DNA of 64,000 nt from Ananas comosus. Taxonomy: Eukaryota > Streptophyta > Magnoliopsida > Poales > Bromeliaceae. This document shows, one piece after another, positions 1 through 13,211 of this stretch. The stretch lies in contig NC_033621.1 in the NCBI RefSeq assembly GCF_001540865.1, positions 4,061,432-4,125,431 of the forward strand, in the 5' to 3' direction. Each line of letters begins with the position of its first letter. The stretch's first letter is position 1. The translations under genes and the position numbers were made by a program. The notes under the pieces were generated by a model, which had not been told where the DNA came from, searched no databases, and worked only from the letters and a program-made list of their open reading frames with translations.

Positions 1-1531
1 GAGCAGCTTAATTTTATATATTGTATCCTCTGTATGATCTTGTTGCTTAATACTTCACATACTACACATTTATTGGAATGTCCGCTATGTGTTCGGCAAA
101 ATGCCTAAGAGAAAGCATGTGTTGTTTTGTTTTGAAATCTTTATCCCATTCGATTGTAAATCGTAAAATTGTTTTATATATGTATTAAACCCTCTGTTTG
201 AATATTAAAATCCTCGTTTATTATTTAAATTTCCGTTCATGTTATCTTCTTGGATTAATCCAAATCCTTCAAAACCTCCTTCATCCTTTTGATCGCTATT
301 TGAGGTTCGTCGAAATTATTGTTCTAAATCCCTTTGCGCCCCATCCCGACCTAGTTGCATATAATTATATTATCTTTGCATGTTCATTTTAGTTAGCTTA
401 TAGAGAATCGCGTGTCTCTATTTTAGGTTCCGACGATTGAATTTCTACACAGTTTCGACTGGATATCTTTTATCTTTGAAGCTGCGTTAAGGTAAGCGAC
501 CGGACACCTGTGAGTTTTTGTAAAATAATTTAGGAATAATTTGATTGTGTAAAAATCTTTGTTTTGTAGAATTAAAAATTAAGGGTTAAGCGTATATCAA
601 ATATTTTTGCAAACTGAGTTTCAAATGTGATTGAAGGGCTTTCTTTAACAAAGAATTTTGAAAGTTGATTATCTGTTCTGTAAGTTAGTGACTGGATAAT
701 TTTGAATTAAAATGTCTCTTGGTATTCTGCTATGCTAATGTTGGCCATGTCGACATGTACTTTGTTATAGAAGCAAGCTTCGTCTTTGTTTGCGCCTTCG
801 GGTGCCTGCGCCTACCGCGCCTTTGTTTTGTTTGCGCCTTCGGGTGCCTCTGTTTTGTTTACGCCTTCGGGTGTCTTTGGATCTTGCCAACGGATCATAA
901 GATATAGTTAAGTACCGGAGACAATATTTATTTTGTTTATATGTCGAAAGGGAAATGCTTTGAAAAAAATTATAGTTTCAATCCGATCCGAATTTGAAGT
1001 TTTGATGAATTCTTGTTTTCTTAAATTTTGCAAATTAAAACCAGTCGCTTGAATTAATTTGTGTATCTATTTATTTGTATGCTTAATCCGACTAATGTGG
1101 TGTATGATTGCTTACCCAGGTACTGAGACCGATTCGCAGGGCGGGGCTGGGAGCGAGTGAACGTTAGATGTAGCTAGATTTGATTCTAGCCTCTTCGTCT
1201 TATTTCTATTGCATTTAGATATGAACTTTGAACTTCGTAGATAATCATTGTTTATCTGTTTCTACTTTGTTATTTCATCGTACCCATATTTGTTACTTAA
1301 AGCACTAGTTAGACTAAATTTTGTTTGAATTGCATAATAAACTATAGTTCTGCTTATATGTGATTTTCTTGATTCTAGTTGAATTTAAATTGATGACCTC
1401 ATCTTTCAACAGTTTGGATTTCTATTTTTATGATCATCTTTGTATGTAATTTGTCTGATTCTGAAGTCTTGCATATTTACTAAATTAGTAGATATGCGAC
1501 GTCTGTCATGCCTCGGGTTTGGGGCGTGACA
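1..1531. mobile_element. LTR-like retroelement end, cut by window edge
   Basis: No gene is seen in this stretch. It ends at 1531 with GGGGCGTGACA, and the last 28 bases form an imperfect inverted repeat (TGTCATGCC against GGCGTGACA). Many plant Gypsy-type LTRs end this way. Around 790-875 the motif GCGCCTTCGGGTG recurs three times. No internal retroelement protein is visible, so this is either a solo LTR or the end of an element that continues outside the window. It lies inside, or at the end of, the intron that follows the exon at 2067-2365. Orientation is undecided because both ends of such LTRs carry TGTC/GACA. Without the other end, the class is an inference. Confidence 0.5.
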
Positions 1532-2066
1532 GCATAAGATTAAGATTAGTTTCGTAAATAAACATTTTGAAGAACTATTTTCATAATTATAATATTTTTT
1601 TAAGCCTATTAATAAAACTAATTCCCCATTAGAAAATAGGATGTGCTAGTCAGGTGTGTCAATTTGAATATAAAAAAGAAGGGCTTACTTACTTCACATA
1701 GATACGGGGAAAACAATGTTAGAGTTCTATCAAAAATCTTGCAAATACCCTGAAATTAGATAGCAAAATCGAAACTTTTGAAGTTCAAGTACCTTTTTCA
1801 AAGGCCTCTAAGATTAGGTAGTAAAACTAAACCTTTTTTGAAAATTAGATGCCTATTTTTAGATATGCTATTATTTTCTACCATCTGCAAATGCGCAATT
1901 GTCCAGAGAAATGTGGTTCCGCATTTCTCCCTACTTTACGACTTAACTCCCCAAATTTTCCGTAGAAATGACACATCCTAATTTGGGCTAACTCCTTATG
2001 AAACCCCAATTCGATTCAATCTCACAAAACCGTACAAAAATTGAAGCGCAAGGATCGATCGCTCAC

Positions 2067-2365
2067 CACGCGGGTTTGGTGTCCCAAACGGAGTCGTACT
2101 CGAGGGAGAGGTAGTTGAGGTATCCGTCCATGTCGTCGACGACCCCGTCCTCGTCCAAGAACTCCGACCCCTCCCGCCGCCTCCCGCCGCCGCCTCCGCC
2201 GCCGGAGCCGCGGACGAGGAAGAGGGAGCGTGGCGGAGCCGAGGTGGAGCTCGGGGACGGAGGGGGAGAGGGGGAATGGAGCTTCGGGGAGGGGATTCGA
2301 TGGGGATTGGGGAGGGATTGGGGGAGAGCGATAATGGGGAGGGGGAGGAGAGAGAGCGCGCCCAT
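2067..2365 (-). CDS. first exon of a plastid-targeted DUF6737-like protein (partial)
   Basis: The exon starts at an ATG at 2363-2365 (MGALSLLPLP) and ends at a GT donor (CGTG|GTGAGC) with two bases of a Trp codon, giving about 99 codons plus two bases. The first 60 residues are rich in Ser and Pro, like a chloroplast transit peptide. A Gly-rich stretch follows, then an acidic conserved end: DGYLNYLSLEYDSVWDTKPA followed by W. That end matches my recollection of the DUF6737 family of plants and cyanobacteria, where the next exon continues WCQPW. An in-frame Met 14 codons upstream lies in a Lys-rich run encoded by an A/T-rich tract and is less likely to be the start. Positions 1-2066 contain no matching second exon, so the gene continues beyond the window. 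Function is unknown. Confidence 0.62.
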
Positions 2366-3225
2366 TTTTTTCTTTTTTTTGTTTCTTTTTTTTGTTTTTT
2401 TTAACACTTCTCCTGGGTTTTGGGTTAAGAAGCTTGTTATTTATTTATTTATTTATTTGGGCAATTTTCAAACGTGCCCTCAAAACTTTAAAAATATCAG
2501 AGTGCGCCTTTAAAGTTTTCAATAAAAAATGACAAATTTATCCTATTTAAAAATTTATAGGATGATTTTGAAAAAAAATCCATGATTGGCTAAATTACTA
2601 ATTTGGTCTCTTATTTAACTGTAAGGAAAGAAGTAATAATCTTGCCACTGAAATGTTACAGCATGAAAATGAGAGAAGATTAGAAGCATTTGATTTTTCT
2701 TTTTTTAGCCTTCTAAAATATAAAATTGACTGCTTTTGGGAGTGCAACACTAATCAAGAAAAAAAATAAGAAAAACACTTTACTAGAACTCGTGGAGATA
2801 AATAAACAATGACACAAATTTAATAAAACTAAAAGAAGTTACATGAGCATAGATTCATCTTAACATGTTGATCAATGATGAGAATAACATCAGTGTTTTG
2901 AAACTACATCACCGTTCATTTACATTGCTTCGTCAACAGAATCGAGAAAAGGGAATAAAAATTATTCTAGCAAATCAGCTAGTTAGAACACATCTACCAC
3001 AGCCAAAAAAGGGGGCATGACCTTGCAGAAACTATGAACAACTTAATGAGAAGAAGCTATGGATTCACCAACCTTATTTCTAAAGAGAAGTTAGAACAAT
3101 TCCATATAATCTTAGATCCAAACAGAAAGATCAAACCAACATAACCGAAGAGGCAAAAAAAGAGAGAGAGAGGGAGAGAGAAGATAAAGAGGGAGGAATT
3201 TGGTTCCTGGAGTAGCCAATTTGAC
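2366..3225. other. intergenic: upstream of DUF6737-like gene, downstream of ARR-B
   Basis: The stretch is AT-rich with no credible coding exon. It begins with a long T-rich tract that would lie in the leader of the DUF6737-like gene, followed by a short TTTA repeat near 2440. The right half, up to 3225, may contain the last non-coding exon of the response-regulator gene. Confidence 0.5.
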
Positions 3226-3226
3226 C

Positions 3227-3916
3227 CTGTGCAAAGAAAATATTACCGGTTAAATCACAGCATAGCATTTTTTTTTTTTGTTGTGTGTGTTGAAAATAGA
3301 ATACATGGATAACAGATCAAACAAACACAAGCACTTAAATCCCGTGAGCGTCAAATAACATAATAATAATGCACAAGATGAAAAGAGAAGTTGGATTGAA
3401 TGGTCATGAAAATGTTTGTGTATATAAAAAGTTGTTGAAACTGATATATTCATATAACCAAGAAACACACCATCAAAGTGAAATGAGTAAATGGGATCTC
3501 CAAACAGTTTTAAGTCATATATATATGAAGGATAACTATGCCTATCCAACTCTTTATGTGCTATCATGATCATATGGATTAGAATTGTTAACAAATAGTG
3601 CATATAATAACATTTGAATGCAGATGAGATAGATAATAGCTATCATATGCCTGCAGCTATAAATGTGAAAACTCATGGATCAAGAAGACTGATTTTATAA
3701 ATCCTTGTTTTGAAGCTTGATTGTAACAATGGCATGCAATAAATATAGGAATGAGTACCATTCTTATTTTAAGGAATAAAATTAAATATCATCATTTTTG
3801 TGGATCAACAAGTTCCAATTGTAGTTAAACTAGAGAAAACAAAATTGCTTTCTAATCATTTATTGCATCTAAACATTGAAATAGGAAATTATAAAATAGA
3901 TGAATTAGCTACTTAC
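3227..3916 (-). other. possible 3' UTR intron of the type-B response regulator
   Basis: Twenty-one bases after the stop codon the minus strand shows a strong donor, CCTT|GTAAGTAG (exon end at 3917). About 690 bases later there is a good acceptor, TTTGCACAG|GGTC (exon start 3226). No continuation of the protein is seen in or after it. If used, it would be an intron in the 3' UTR. A stop codon more than about 50 bases upstream of an exon junction favours nonsense-mediated decay, but here the gap is only about 20 bases. Confidence 0.35.
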
Positions 3917-3937
3917 AAGGTATAGAACTTTCCGCTT

Positions 3938-6900
3938 TCAAAGCTGGCCATTTAATCCAAAACGAACTGCATTCGGCATGTCTCCTCCATCATCAGTGCA
4001 GGTATTACTATGACTCAAATTATTGGTAGGAGATTCAACATCATTTATAGCAAATCGGCTAGGTATACAAGTTCCTTTACCAACAAAACCAAGACTGCTT
4101 CTCCCTTGTCTTGGATTGGGCAAGTTACTCAAAAGCCCACTTGAATTCTGGATATTGCATGAATTAGGCACCAGAGAAGGTGACCCACTTGTGAGATTGT
4201 TTATATTCCAATCCAAGTTTCGTAGTTGCCCCCAAATAGCATCATCAATACAAGAAGAGACATGTGAAGAATCCAATTCCGGAACTGAGTAGCTGTTTGC
4301 TACAACTTGTCCCACACCAAATCGTACACTCTTTGATTGTGGCATGAGAAGGCTGTAATCCATGATACCAATGCTGCTATTGTTATAGCTTGAGTTCTGA
4401 GATAGAAGATCACTTGATGCTTGAGATGTGACTTTCATAGAATGTTGACTCATTTGGAAAGGATCACACCGTGTCTCGACATTTGTGTTAGCAATGATAA
4501 ACTTTTGGTCTAGTAGCCCGCAACTACTAGCTGCATTTATGCTCGCCGATGATTGAGAAAGGGAAAAATTAGGATCCTGATTCGTGGAAGAAGTCGGTAA
4601 AACTGGGTTCTGATTAATGAGCATAGAATTCTTTCCCAGGTCAAAAGAGTCGAATCCCTGAGAGAGACCAATAAGAGACCAATAAGACATGAAGAATGCA
4701 TATCTATTGAGATAGGGCATTTTGATTACTTAGGATTTATTACCTGTTGTTGTTGTTGTAAGATCTGGGACATCGTGGTACTATTGCGAGAATTAGTAAT
4801 TTGCCCTGAAAGGTCATCACAGGACCAAGATGGAAAAGCACTGGAAATACCCTCAACAGGAATGGCACTGGCTTGAGAGAGTTGTCTGGATAAGTTGGGC
4901 TGGGATTTCAGTATAGGCCAGCTAAACACTCTTTCACTTTCCAGATTAGGTGCTTGAACTGAAACTTGTCGAAGAGATGGTTGGTCTGTTCCAGACAATA
5001 TTAAGTTGTTTGAAGGTTGGCCTAGGAGCTCATTTTGAAACGCGGCTAAGGTTTGTGGAGTGATTTGGCTTGATACAGTCCAAGATTGAAGATCAAGTTG
5101 ATTCAGTGTATTTGCTCTAACATTTGAAGGGAGCCCAGAGAAAGAATTATGATGTGGGGTTTGTTGCTGAGATACTTCACTCATTTTCTTTAAATACAAT
5201 CTGAACTTCTGCATATGTTAGGGAAAAAGAAAACAAAGATTAAAACCATTATCATGGAAAACAAAATTAATGCATAATAAATTATTTGCAATGTCTTCGT
5301 TAAGGAAATGAACTTAAGATTACAATTGTAGATTTTCGTCTTTTGTATTTTATTGAAACAACTTGAGTGAATGTAATCAAGCTGAAAGGAACATAGCGAG
5401 AAGCAGCGCATTCACAAGTTAAATCTTCAACAAAATAGAAGAGATGGAAACATGTGATAACTACAGAAAATTATATTTGATTTGCTAATTGATAATATTC
5501 AAAGGTATTGAACAAATAAACATTTTACAACACAAGTGAATTTTCTTTGTCAAGTGGATAAGTTGTACTATTCCAATGAAGGACTCACAACAATATAAAA
5601 AGTAAATTTGCCACAAATTTGTTTGGGAGTCCAAAGGAGAAATTGTCTACACATAAATGCTAAATGTCACTTGTACATCAGTAATTTATAGTTTCAATAT
5701 TGACTCATCTAGTTCCAAGCGTAGTCCAACATAAAGTATCAAGCTAATCAATCTACAGTGCAGGTTTCAAATTAAACACTCCATACAAGTTCTCTCTTTT
5801 AGGGATCATCTAGAAAGTTGTTCACCACTCTTTTAAATATGGACCATAACAGGTTCTGCTGACATAACAGCACTTCGAGCAGCTTTCATGACTATTGCTG
5901 ATTCAAAAGTCAGAAATTGTTAAGTTTGTAACCTGTGACAACATTATCTTTACTGCAGATATCCTTCAGCATACAAGCCTAAAAAGGACCATGTGATATT
6001 CAAAAATTTGGGATTGCTTACATGAATCATTTTCCATCTTTAGTTGTCTCAAAATAATGCCTGAAATTGGAGTTCGTTCAATGCAGATGTTCTCTTCTTT
6101 TCTTCTATTCATCCAAACAAAGCAAGAGAAATTAACCTTTTTTATTTTCTTCTGTTCTCTTCCTTTCTCTCCTTTATTTTCTCTTTTTCTCTCCCATTCT
6201 CTCATCCAAACAAAGAACTAGTAAGTTCTTGATGGTACAATGTAAATAAAAAACGTGAACATTGAGATATTCTATTTCCGTGGTTTATTAATACCCTCTC
6301 TTATTTGTATATCTATTTTAAAACTCGTTCCATATGTATTCCTCAATATATAAGAAAGTTTATTGCACTAAATAAGAAGTTACTTTATCCGCAAAAAATG
6401 CGAGTTAAGTAATACGCTGCTTCCTCTGTATAACATTATTCTTGCAAATTGGCAAATACAGTAACAACTGTATTTGAAAACTAACTACTGTTAGTTTTTA
6501 GCATAAATAATTCGAATTCAACACATTTAATCTACAAATGGAAGTATTCAATCAAGCTGGTAACCCACTTGTACTATTTAAAGAAACACTTTTTGGGCAA
6601 TTGAGGAAACGTACAGTAAAAAATATCAAAAATTGCCTTCAAAGTATGTAGCTCAGAGTCAAACCTGTAAATGACTAGCAACATTTTCCCTTGTTAGACC
6701 AGGTACATTCATCAATTCAAGAATTTTCTTGGGGACAGCCTCTGCAATTAAATAGGCAAATTCATTAACAAGATAATAAGAAACTACAAGTTAAGTTATA
6801 TATCTGCAAAATCAAGATTTCCAGAGAAATTTTAGTTTCCTACATGAATACAAACATTCTCTGATGCAAATCAAACTTTCCTCATGAATTAGATGACATC

Positions 6901-9900
6901 ATGAACAAAGATAACGGCATATTGGGAAGAAACTGCTCTTTTGAAGGGTATATATAAAATTCGAGTGTAACTGTGGTATTTTTTTCTTTCTAGATGTATG
7001 TTTACTGTGCTATATATGTATGATATTGTGTGTGTATATATAGCACCATAATATAAAATCAGATTTTTTCCACAAATGCAAGTAAGTTTTATGTCATTCA
7101 AATTATAATAAAGAAACTACAGAGTTGCAAACTGGAAAAGAATAACATACTATCGAATCCAAGATGGTTCACCGCATGAACAAATTGCTGATGGAGCTCA
7201 ACTGACCACACTACTCGTGGCTTCTTCGAAGAAGAAGGATCACTATTTTCCAATTCGCCATCATCTTCTTCTTTAACATCCCTCCTCTTTTTTTGAGACT
7301 TTGATGAGCCGTCAGCTCCTTCCTTACCAAGGGAAGCATAATCAGCATCATCACAGGCTTTCTTATTGTTGTTACGGTTTGAATCTTCCAAACTACCCCC
7401 TGATGGTTCATATTCTTTTTGTTTTTTCCGAAAGACATGTTGCCATATGTTTTTCAGCTCTTCAATTCGCACAGGTTTGATTAAATAATCGCATGCTCCA
7501 TGTTTTATTCCTTTCATCACGAGACTGGTTCTTGTGTCAGCGGACATCACTGCAAACATGAAAAAATGAACTAGTTATGAATAGAAGTACTGTAATTACA
7601 TGGCCCTGTTATCTGTTTATATACAACAATCAAATGTTCATATATATCCTTCAAAAACTTTATTTTCTAAGGCCTTGTTTGGATGTTGAAGCAAGTTATC
7701 CAACAATAACTTTTTTTATATGGGGATTTTCTTTTATGATCAGAAACTAGGAGTTTGATTTTGCTCCGTGAAGGAACTTGGCATTTACCATTTAGTAGGA
7801 TAGCATAGTTCACCAATGTGGTGTTTTATCTTATACTAACAAAATGGCTTGAAGGCCAAATGTGATGTACCACTCTAGACAGTTGATCTCACTCTTTATT
7901 TCCCAAATATTATAAGCCTCTTAAGTAAATCAAAAAGAAAAGTTGAACAACATGTTCATGCATCCAAAAAAGGCCTAAATATGCACCATGATGGGCTGGT
8001 ACTAGCAAAAAATTTCCTCCTTGTTATGAAACAATTTCCTATGGAAAACCAATATCTCTTTGCCTAGTCAGATCTTGCCAATTAACATAAGGTACTGCAC
8101 TCCTGAGGAGACATACAGGAAGTTTAGAATTTAGAAGGGCATATATGTAAACATATCTGTAGCATTTATTCTATTACTGCTGTGGAAGATAAGGATTTGT
8201 ACTTAAATACAAGGATACGTAAACAAAAACTTGATAATTGAAGATTACAGCAGGACAAGCTTCATTTAGTTATAACAATAAGAAGAACTAATATTATCCT
8301 CAAAGGTTTTTCAGGGAAATGTCTGTAAAAGCAAAAGCCCCCTAAAAATTATGCAGTGAACATATATAGCTCCAATACTTACTGATAACAGGAAGATCCA
8401 TTTCTAGGCCAACAAGTTCAAGTAGTCTGAATCCATCCATATCAGGCATATGAACATCGCTTATTACGACGTCAAATCCACCCTTGCTTTCGCGAAGTAG
8501 AGATAATGCTTTTGTAGCCTCAGAGCAAGTTGTGACTAGAAAAAAAGTTAAAAAGAAAAAAGTTCTCAGATTTGCATTTACAATCTGTTACCACTAACTC
8601 AAAGCAGTAGAAAGGTATTGATCATGGAATATTACAACAGTGACGCAGAACAACTTATGCATTCATCACACAAAAGGAAAACAAAAGTAAGCATAGTTTA
8701 AAGAGAAGCATAAGAACACTTTTGGACAAAGTTTCTAAAATTGAAAAACCGTATGAATTACCTATATACACATGACCTAACCAAATAAACAACTTTTGCT
8801 GTAATTAACTAGGAAAAAGATACTATGTCAAGTAAAATATGCCATTTTGTAGTTACAGTGAAGAATTACCATGATAAATTCGTGCCAAGAGTCGCCCAAA
8901 AGGAGAATGAAACCATCCAAATATGTCCCCCAAAATCTGAACAGATAAAAACTTCCGGAAACTTATGAACATTTTTGTTTCTCAAAGCTAATAAAGATAT
9001 TTGTTGCTAAAGAAAGATTTTTGATTCTAGAAATACACATATGAAAAGACTTTTACTAGGTTCTTATAAAAAGTACTATAATAGGATGGAGAACTAGTAT
9101 GTAAATTTAAAGAAGGTTTAGAAGTTAAGACAACAAAGAGGATTAATTAGTGCAAGGAACAGATAAAAGGGAGAAGAAAAGACTGTTTAGAAGTTTATGA
9201 GGGAAAATAACATTTAATGAAAACAGCAGATGCCATCAATAAATTTATAAATATTTAAAATATTTCCATAAATACTTCTAACTATTGAGCATGCATCCCT
9301 TACAACTAATTGTTTAGATGATAGTCCAAGAAATCATCCTTAATACTACATGTTAATCTCTCAGGTTTAAGTACTTTAGTCTGGATAATAGATTGTAGAA
9401 TATTTAGATAATTCTGCCCATAAATCATTTTCTAATTTGCTGCTATTCAAGTATCTTCCAAAAAATCTGAACAGTCCTCATCTCTCTTCAATCCGCATTG
9501 TCAAGGAAATTTTAAAAGAGAGGATATAACCATTGTATATAACATCAAATTCAACTTCTGATTAAGATTAAAAAGAAAGAGAAGATAAAATCAACCAACT
9601 TCTTTCCAGTTATCAACTTTAAGCTTAAATTTTGTAAAGAGCTCTGATTTGGAAATAAACTACCGCCACTTAAAAAAATATAACTGTCTTAGAGACAGAG
9701 AATAGAAGGGAGAATAAGAAAATGGGAGGAGAAGATTGGAAATGCACAGCATAAATTAAGTAAAGTAAAACCGTAGAGCTAAAATGGACCTTTTACCTCT
9801 CTCCTAAGTGACCACATTTAAAAGAATGTGAATGATTTAAAAACTATCACACGAACTTATGCTATATTTGACAATTAGCAGGGACAACTATAAAAGAAGC

Positions 9901-10730
9901 CAATCAATTAAATATAAGACAAACTAAATTGGTCTAAAATCTAATATAATTTACCATATTCATTTGTTAATAATAAATTTTTCACATTGTCATATGAAGT
10001 ATCGATATGACTCACAATTTTACACATTTGTTTATAAAATTATAATAGATCTAAGAGACAGTAAAATTGATGACAAAAGGTAAACTAGGTAACTTCATAT
10101 ACTCTGAGTAAATTTCTTGGCCCCCGTTCGTTGACAATTCTTAAATCTTACAATAGAGAAACAACAAAAAAGGTGATTTCTATTCAAATAGAAGTCAAAT
10201 TATCAGCAGAAATGATCAATGACAGGAAACACAACTACCCTGTACCCCATCAAATGTTTGATCCACTTAGCTAGGAACAAGTATAGACCTTAATGTTACC
10301 TTGACTTAAATATCAAGCTCTTTTAATGTTACCTTGACTTAAATATCAAGCTCTTTTAGTGTTACCTTGACTTAAATTACCACATTTTAGCAATTAAACA
10401 CAAACAACAATCGTTCTCAAGTGTAGTAAAAATACTGCAAACAATCAAACAACAACTTGAAGTTGAAATTGGAATACGTTATCTAATCACTACAGAGCAT
10501 CTAGTTTGTAAGATCACCATTGAATTGATAACAAGAACAAACTAAAAGGGGACTAGAAATCAAAAACTTCATCCGCAGAGGATTGGTGATGGGAACGAGA
10601 CGAACTCACCGTCGTAGCAACACCGGAGGAGCTTCTGCTTCAGGATCGTGAGGCAGGTGTCGTCGTCGTCCACGACGAGCACCTTCAACCCCACCGGGAA
10701 CCGATCCCACTCCGCCCACTCCTCCGCCAT
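3938..10730 (-). CDS. type-B response regulator (ARR-B/ORR-like transcription factor)
   Basis: Nuclear transcription factor at the end of the cytokinin phosphorelay. Joined coding exons: 10610-10730, 8383-8535, 7151-7549, 6665-6741, 4744-5208, 3938-4657 (1935 nt, 644 residues; all phases agree). The receiver domain (about residues 14-130) has the acidic cluster VVDDDD, the phospho-acceptor D67 in [11 protein letters not shown] and the conserved K116 in YLIKPVR. A Lys-rich acidic linker follows, then the GARP/Myb DNA-binding domain (about 199-258), with [28 protein letters not shown] and [10 protein letters not shown]. The Ser/Gln/Asn-rich C-terminal half includes a short poly-Gln and would be the activation region. 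The start MAEEW follows a GC-rich leader and lies just before the receiver. The C-terminus (FGLNGQL) is not one I recognise from the family. The 10.6-to-8.5 kb first intron is the largest. I am sure of the family but not of the orthologue. Confidence 0.93.
10292..10379. repeat. 33-bp tandem repeat in ARR-B intron 1
   Basis: Copies start at 10292, 10325 and 10358, each beginning A(A/G)TGTTACCTTGACTTAAAT; the third is incomplete. It is nearly perfect, so it arose recently. Confidence 0.85.
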
Positions 10731-11112
10731 GGCCACTCCCTTCCCAAACACTCCCGATAACGCCGCCCAGAAAATCCCCCAACCACCAAAACACCCCTCA
10801 AACACCCCAAAATCGAATCCAATCATCCAACCGAGCCGAGTTCTCTCACGAGATCCCCACCTCTCACCACACCCCCAATCCACTCCGATCAGCAACCACC
10901 TCACCAATCGCCTCGCCGGATCCGCCGCCCCAAAACCCTCCGACAGGATTCCGGCGAACTCTCCGGCGAAGGTGCCGGTTCTAGAGAGAGAAAGAGAGAG
11001 AGGAGCGAGGAGAGAGAGAAGAGGCAACGACTAAAAATAAAAAAAAAAATAAATTAAATTTGTCCTCTACGAGTCCTTGCGCATTTTTTAAAAAGTGGGG
11101 GGAGCTCCGCGC

Positions 11113-11123
11113 TTATTATATAG
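11113..11123 (-). promoter_or_regulatory. TATA box of the type-B response regulator
   Basis: The minus strand reads CTATATAATAA about 385 bases before the MAEEW start, which would put transcription start near 11085. On its upstream side is a GA-rich tract (11130-11212) of GAGAGA runs, a common plant core-promoter element. The placement is an inference from sequence only. Confidence 0.5.
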
Positions 11124-11215
11124 CTCGAGGAGAGAGAAAGAAGAGAGAGAAAGTGAGGAGAGAGAAAGAAGCGTGCTTTTGGGGAAGAGAGAGTGGAGGA
11201 GAGAGAGAGAAATAG

Positions 11216-12394
11216 AGGTGGAATTTATTTAATGATTTAAATTTAAATATTTTTCGATAAAAATATAATATATATATATATATATATTTATTTATTTATT
11301 TAAATAATTTCCATATACGGATTTAGTGAGCAAATCTTTTTTACCCCAAAATTTCGGTTTAAGTGTTCGAGATTTTTGAATTTTCTATAAATATTATTTT
11401 TTCCTTTTATTACGCATAATTATTTCTCTGCAATGATGTAGGAGAGGAGTGCGATTCCCTACAAGGAAGGTTGTAAAAATTTGCAAAAATTACACGGATG
11501 AAGGAGAGTCCTTGTACTATCTAAATATTAAGACGTAGTCCCCACACTCTTAAATAAATAATAATTTAGTCCTTAAACTCTCTTATATTTTATACTTTTA
11601 CCGTTAATTACTTAAGTTTTTAGATACAAAAGAATGGTATAAAGTAGGGTTATAAAATAGTGTTATTAAAATATTATCTTTATTTTTGGCGGCAGAAATC
11701 TAATTAGTGTGAAATATATGAAATATTCTTAAATTATTCTTATTTTTGCAAACTGGCCCATGTACTTATTCTAATTTCCTTTAGACTTGGTTGAATATAA
11801 TTTTGCATTGAATATTTTTATGGTTGAAGAATAAAATAAAACATATAATAATTAGAAATATAGACAAAAAAAAATTTGTATAGAAATTTTAAAAAATTAT
11901 AAAAGATAATTTTTAAGGTGAGATTATTTCATTCACAGTTCACATGACTTTAATATCCGCGTTATTCACATGTGATGTACATTGTATGAGACCAAATATT
12001 TAAACCAACCATATATTTTTCCCATTAAATAATATTCTACGGAAAAATACGCAGGTCAAAATGTCAGGTACCACATCATAATTCTTACATAGTACGGGGA
12101 CTACCAACGCAATTTCCACAGTTTTGGTACTCATCTTGCAGGAGACAACCAATGAAAACGGTCCACGTTAGGGTTGTACTGAGTTTGTACATCCGATATT
12201 GTAGAGGATGTTGGTTGTGGCGTGTTAATAATAAGGTTGGGTTCGATGGGACGATGAGAAGTACAACACCAGATTGAGTCTTCGTGATTAGTGCGTGATT
12301 TGATTGATTTGATCCAACGGTCCACGTCGCTCGTATTCTTAATTAGGTGTAAATGTATGAACATGACCCTTAACCATAGCCTATTTTTGAAATA
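11216..12394. other. AT-rich intergenic DNA
   Basis: Includes a TA microsatellite near 11268-11288 and several runs typical of decayed small transposons. An 89-codon open frame on the minus strand at 12131-12400 has no recognisable domain and overlaps the start of a repeat. No gene is seen. Confidence 0.5.
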
Positions 12395-12690
12395 GGTCAA
12401 TCAACTTCTTTATTACATAATTTATTTGAATTATTGATCATTTTAAATTAGTTATTTAATATTTTAAAATTTTAATTTTATTATCTAATCTTTCAATTTA
12501 TTTGATTTGAGTCATTCAGCTGTATTTTGACTTTAAATTTAAAAATTGTGTACAGTATAATAACTAAAAATTATAAAAATAAATAATGTATTTAAATTTT
12601 GAAGTCACAATATCATCGACGGACTGAAATCAAGTAAATTTAAAAGTCGTGTAGTAAAATCAAAATTTTGAAACATTACGTAGTCGATAA
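12395..12690. repeat. MITE, family M1 copy 1
   Basis: A roughly 290-bp AT-rich inverted-repeat element. Its left half contains TCAATTTATTTGATTTGAGT and its right half the near-complement ACTGAAATCAAGTAAATTTA. Related copies with the same order of motifs lie at 21235-21560 and 61335-61612. Edges are approximate. Confidence 0.6.
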
Positions 12691-13211
12691 AAAAAAAGAT
12701 TTATTGTTCAAATAAGTTCTATACTTTTTACTTTATTCTTCTTTTACGAGTACATCTTATGCCTCATTTCGTGTTGTTATTATTTTTTATTCTTTTAATA
12801 CATTTTTTATGCAAAAGAGTGTTTAAATAGATGCCCGATTTTCGCAGCTTTTACATCCGAGATATTTATTTAACAATATATATATTTTTTATATCAGTCC
12901 ATAATTGTTTCTCTTTCACTTATTAAAAATTAATTAAAAATATCAAACTTGGTGGAATTATCGGTGAATTCGATAAAACACCAGTGTCTTATTTGAGTAA
13001 AGTAATTGATTAACAAAAATCGAAAGTTTAAAAAAAGTTTTTTTTTAAAAAAGGTTAAAATTAAGGGGGGTATTTTTCAAAAAGACTTACAGGTGAAGGG
13101 TCGAAATGTATTTCCAATTAATAACTAACCCAATAATTTTCCCCACCCCACGAATATCCATTCTAGGTACTACTGTTCATGGTAGTCACAAAATTAATAA
13201 TATATATTTTT

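Noticed and set aside
7211..7438. Second minus-strand frame of 75 codons
   Set aside because: It overlaps the true exon 3 of the response regulator in another frame.
10648..11034. Plus-strand open frame of 128 codons over the response-regulator start
   Set aside because: It is the antisense of a GC-rich first exon and leader; the minus-strand protein is a clear receiver domain.
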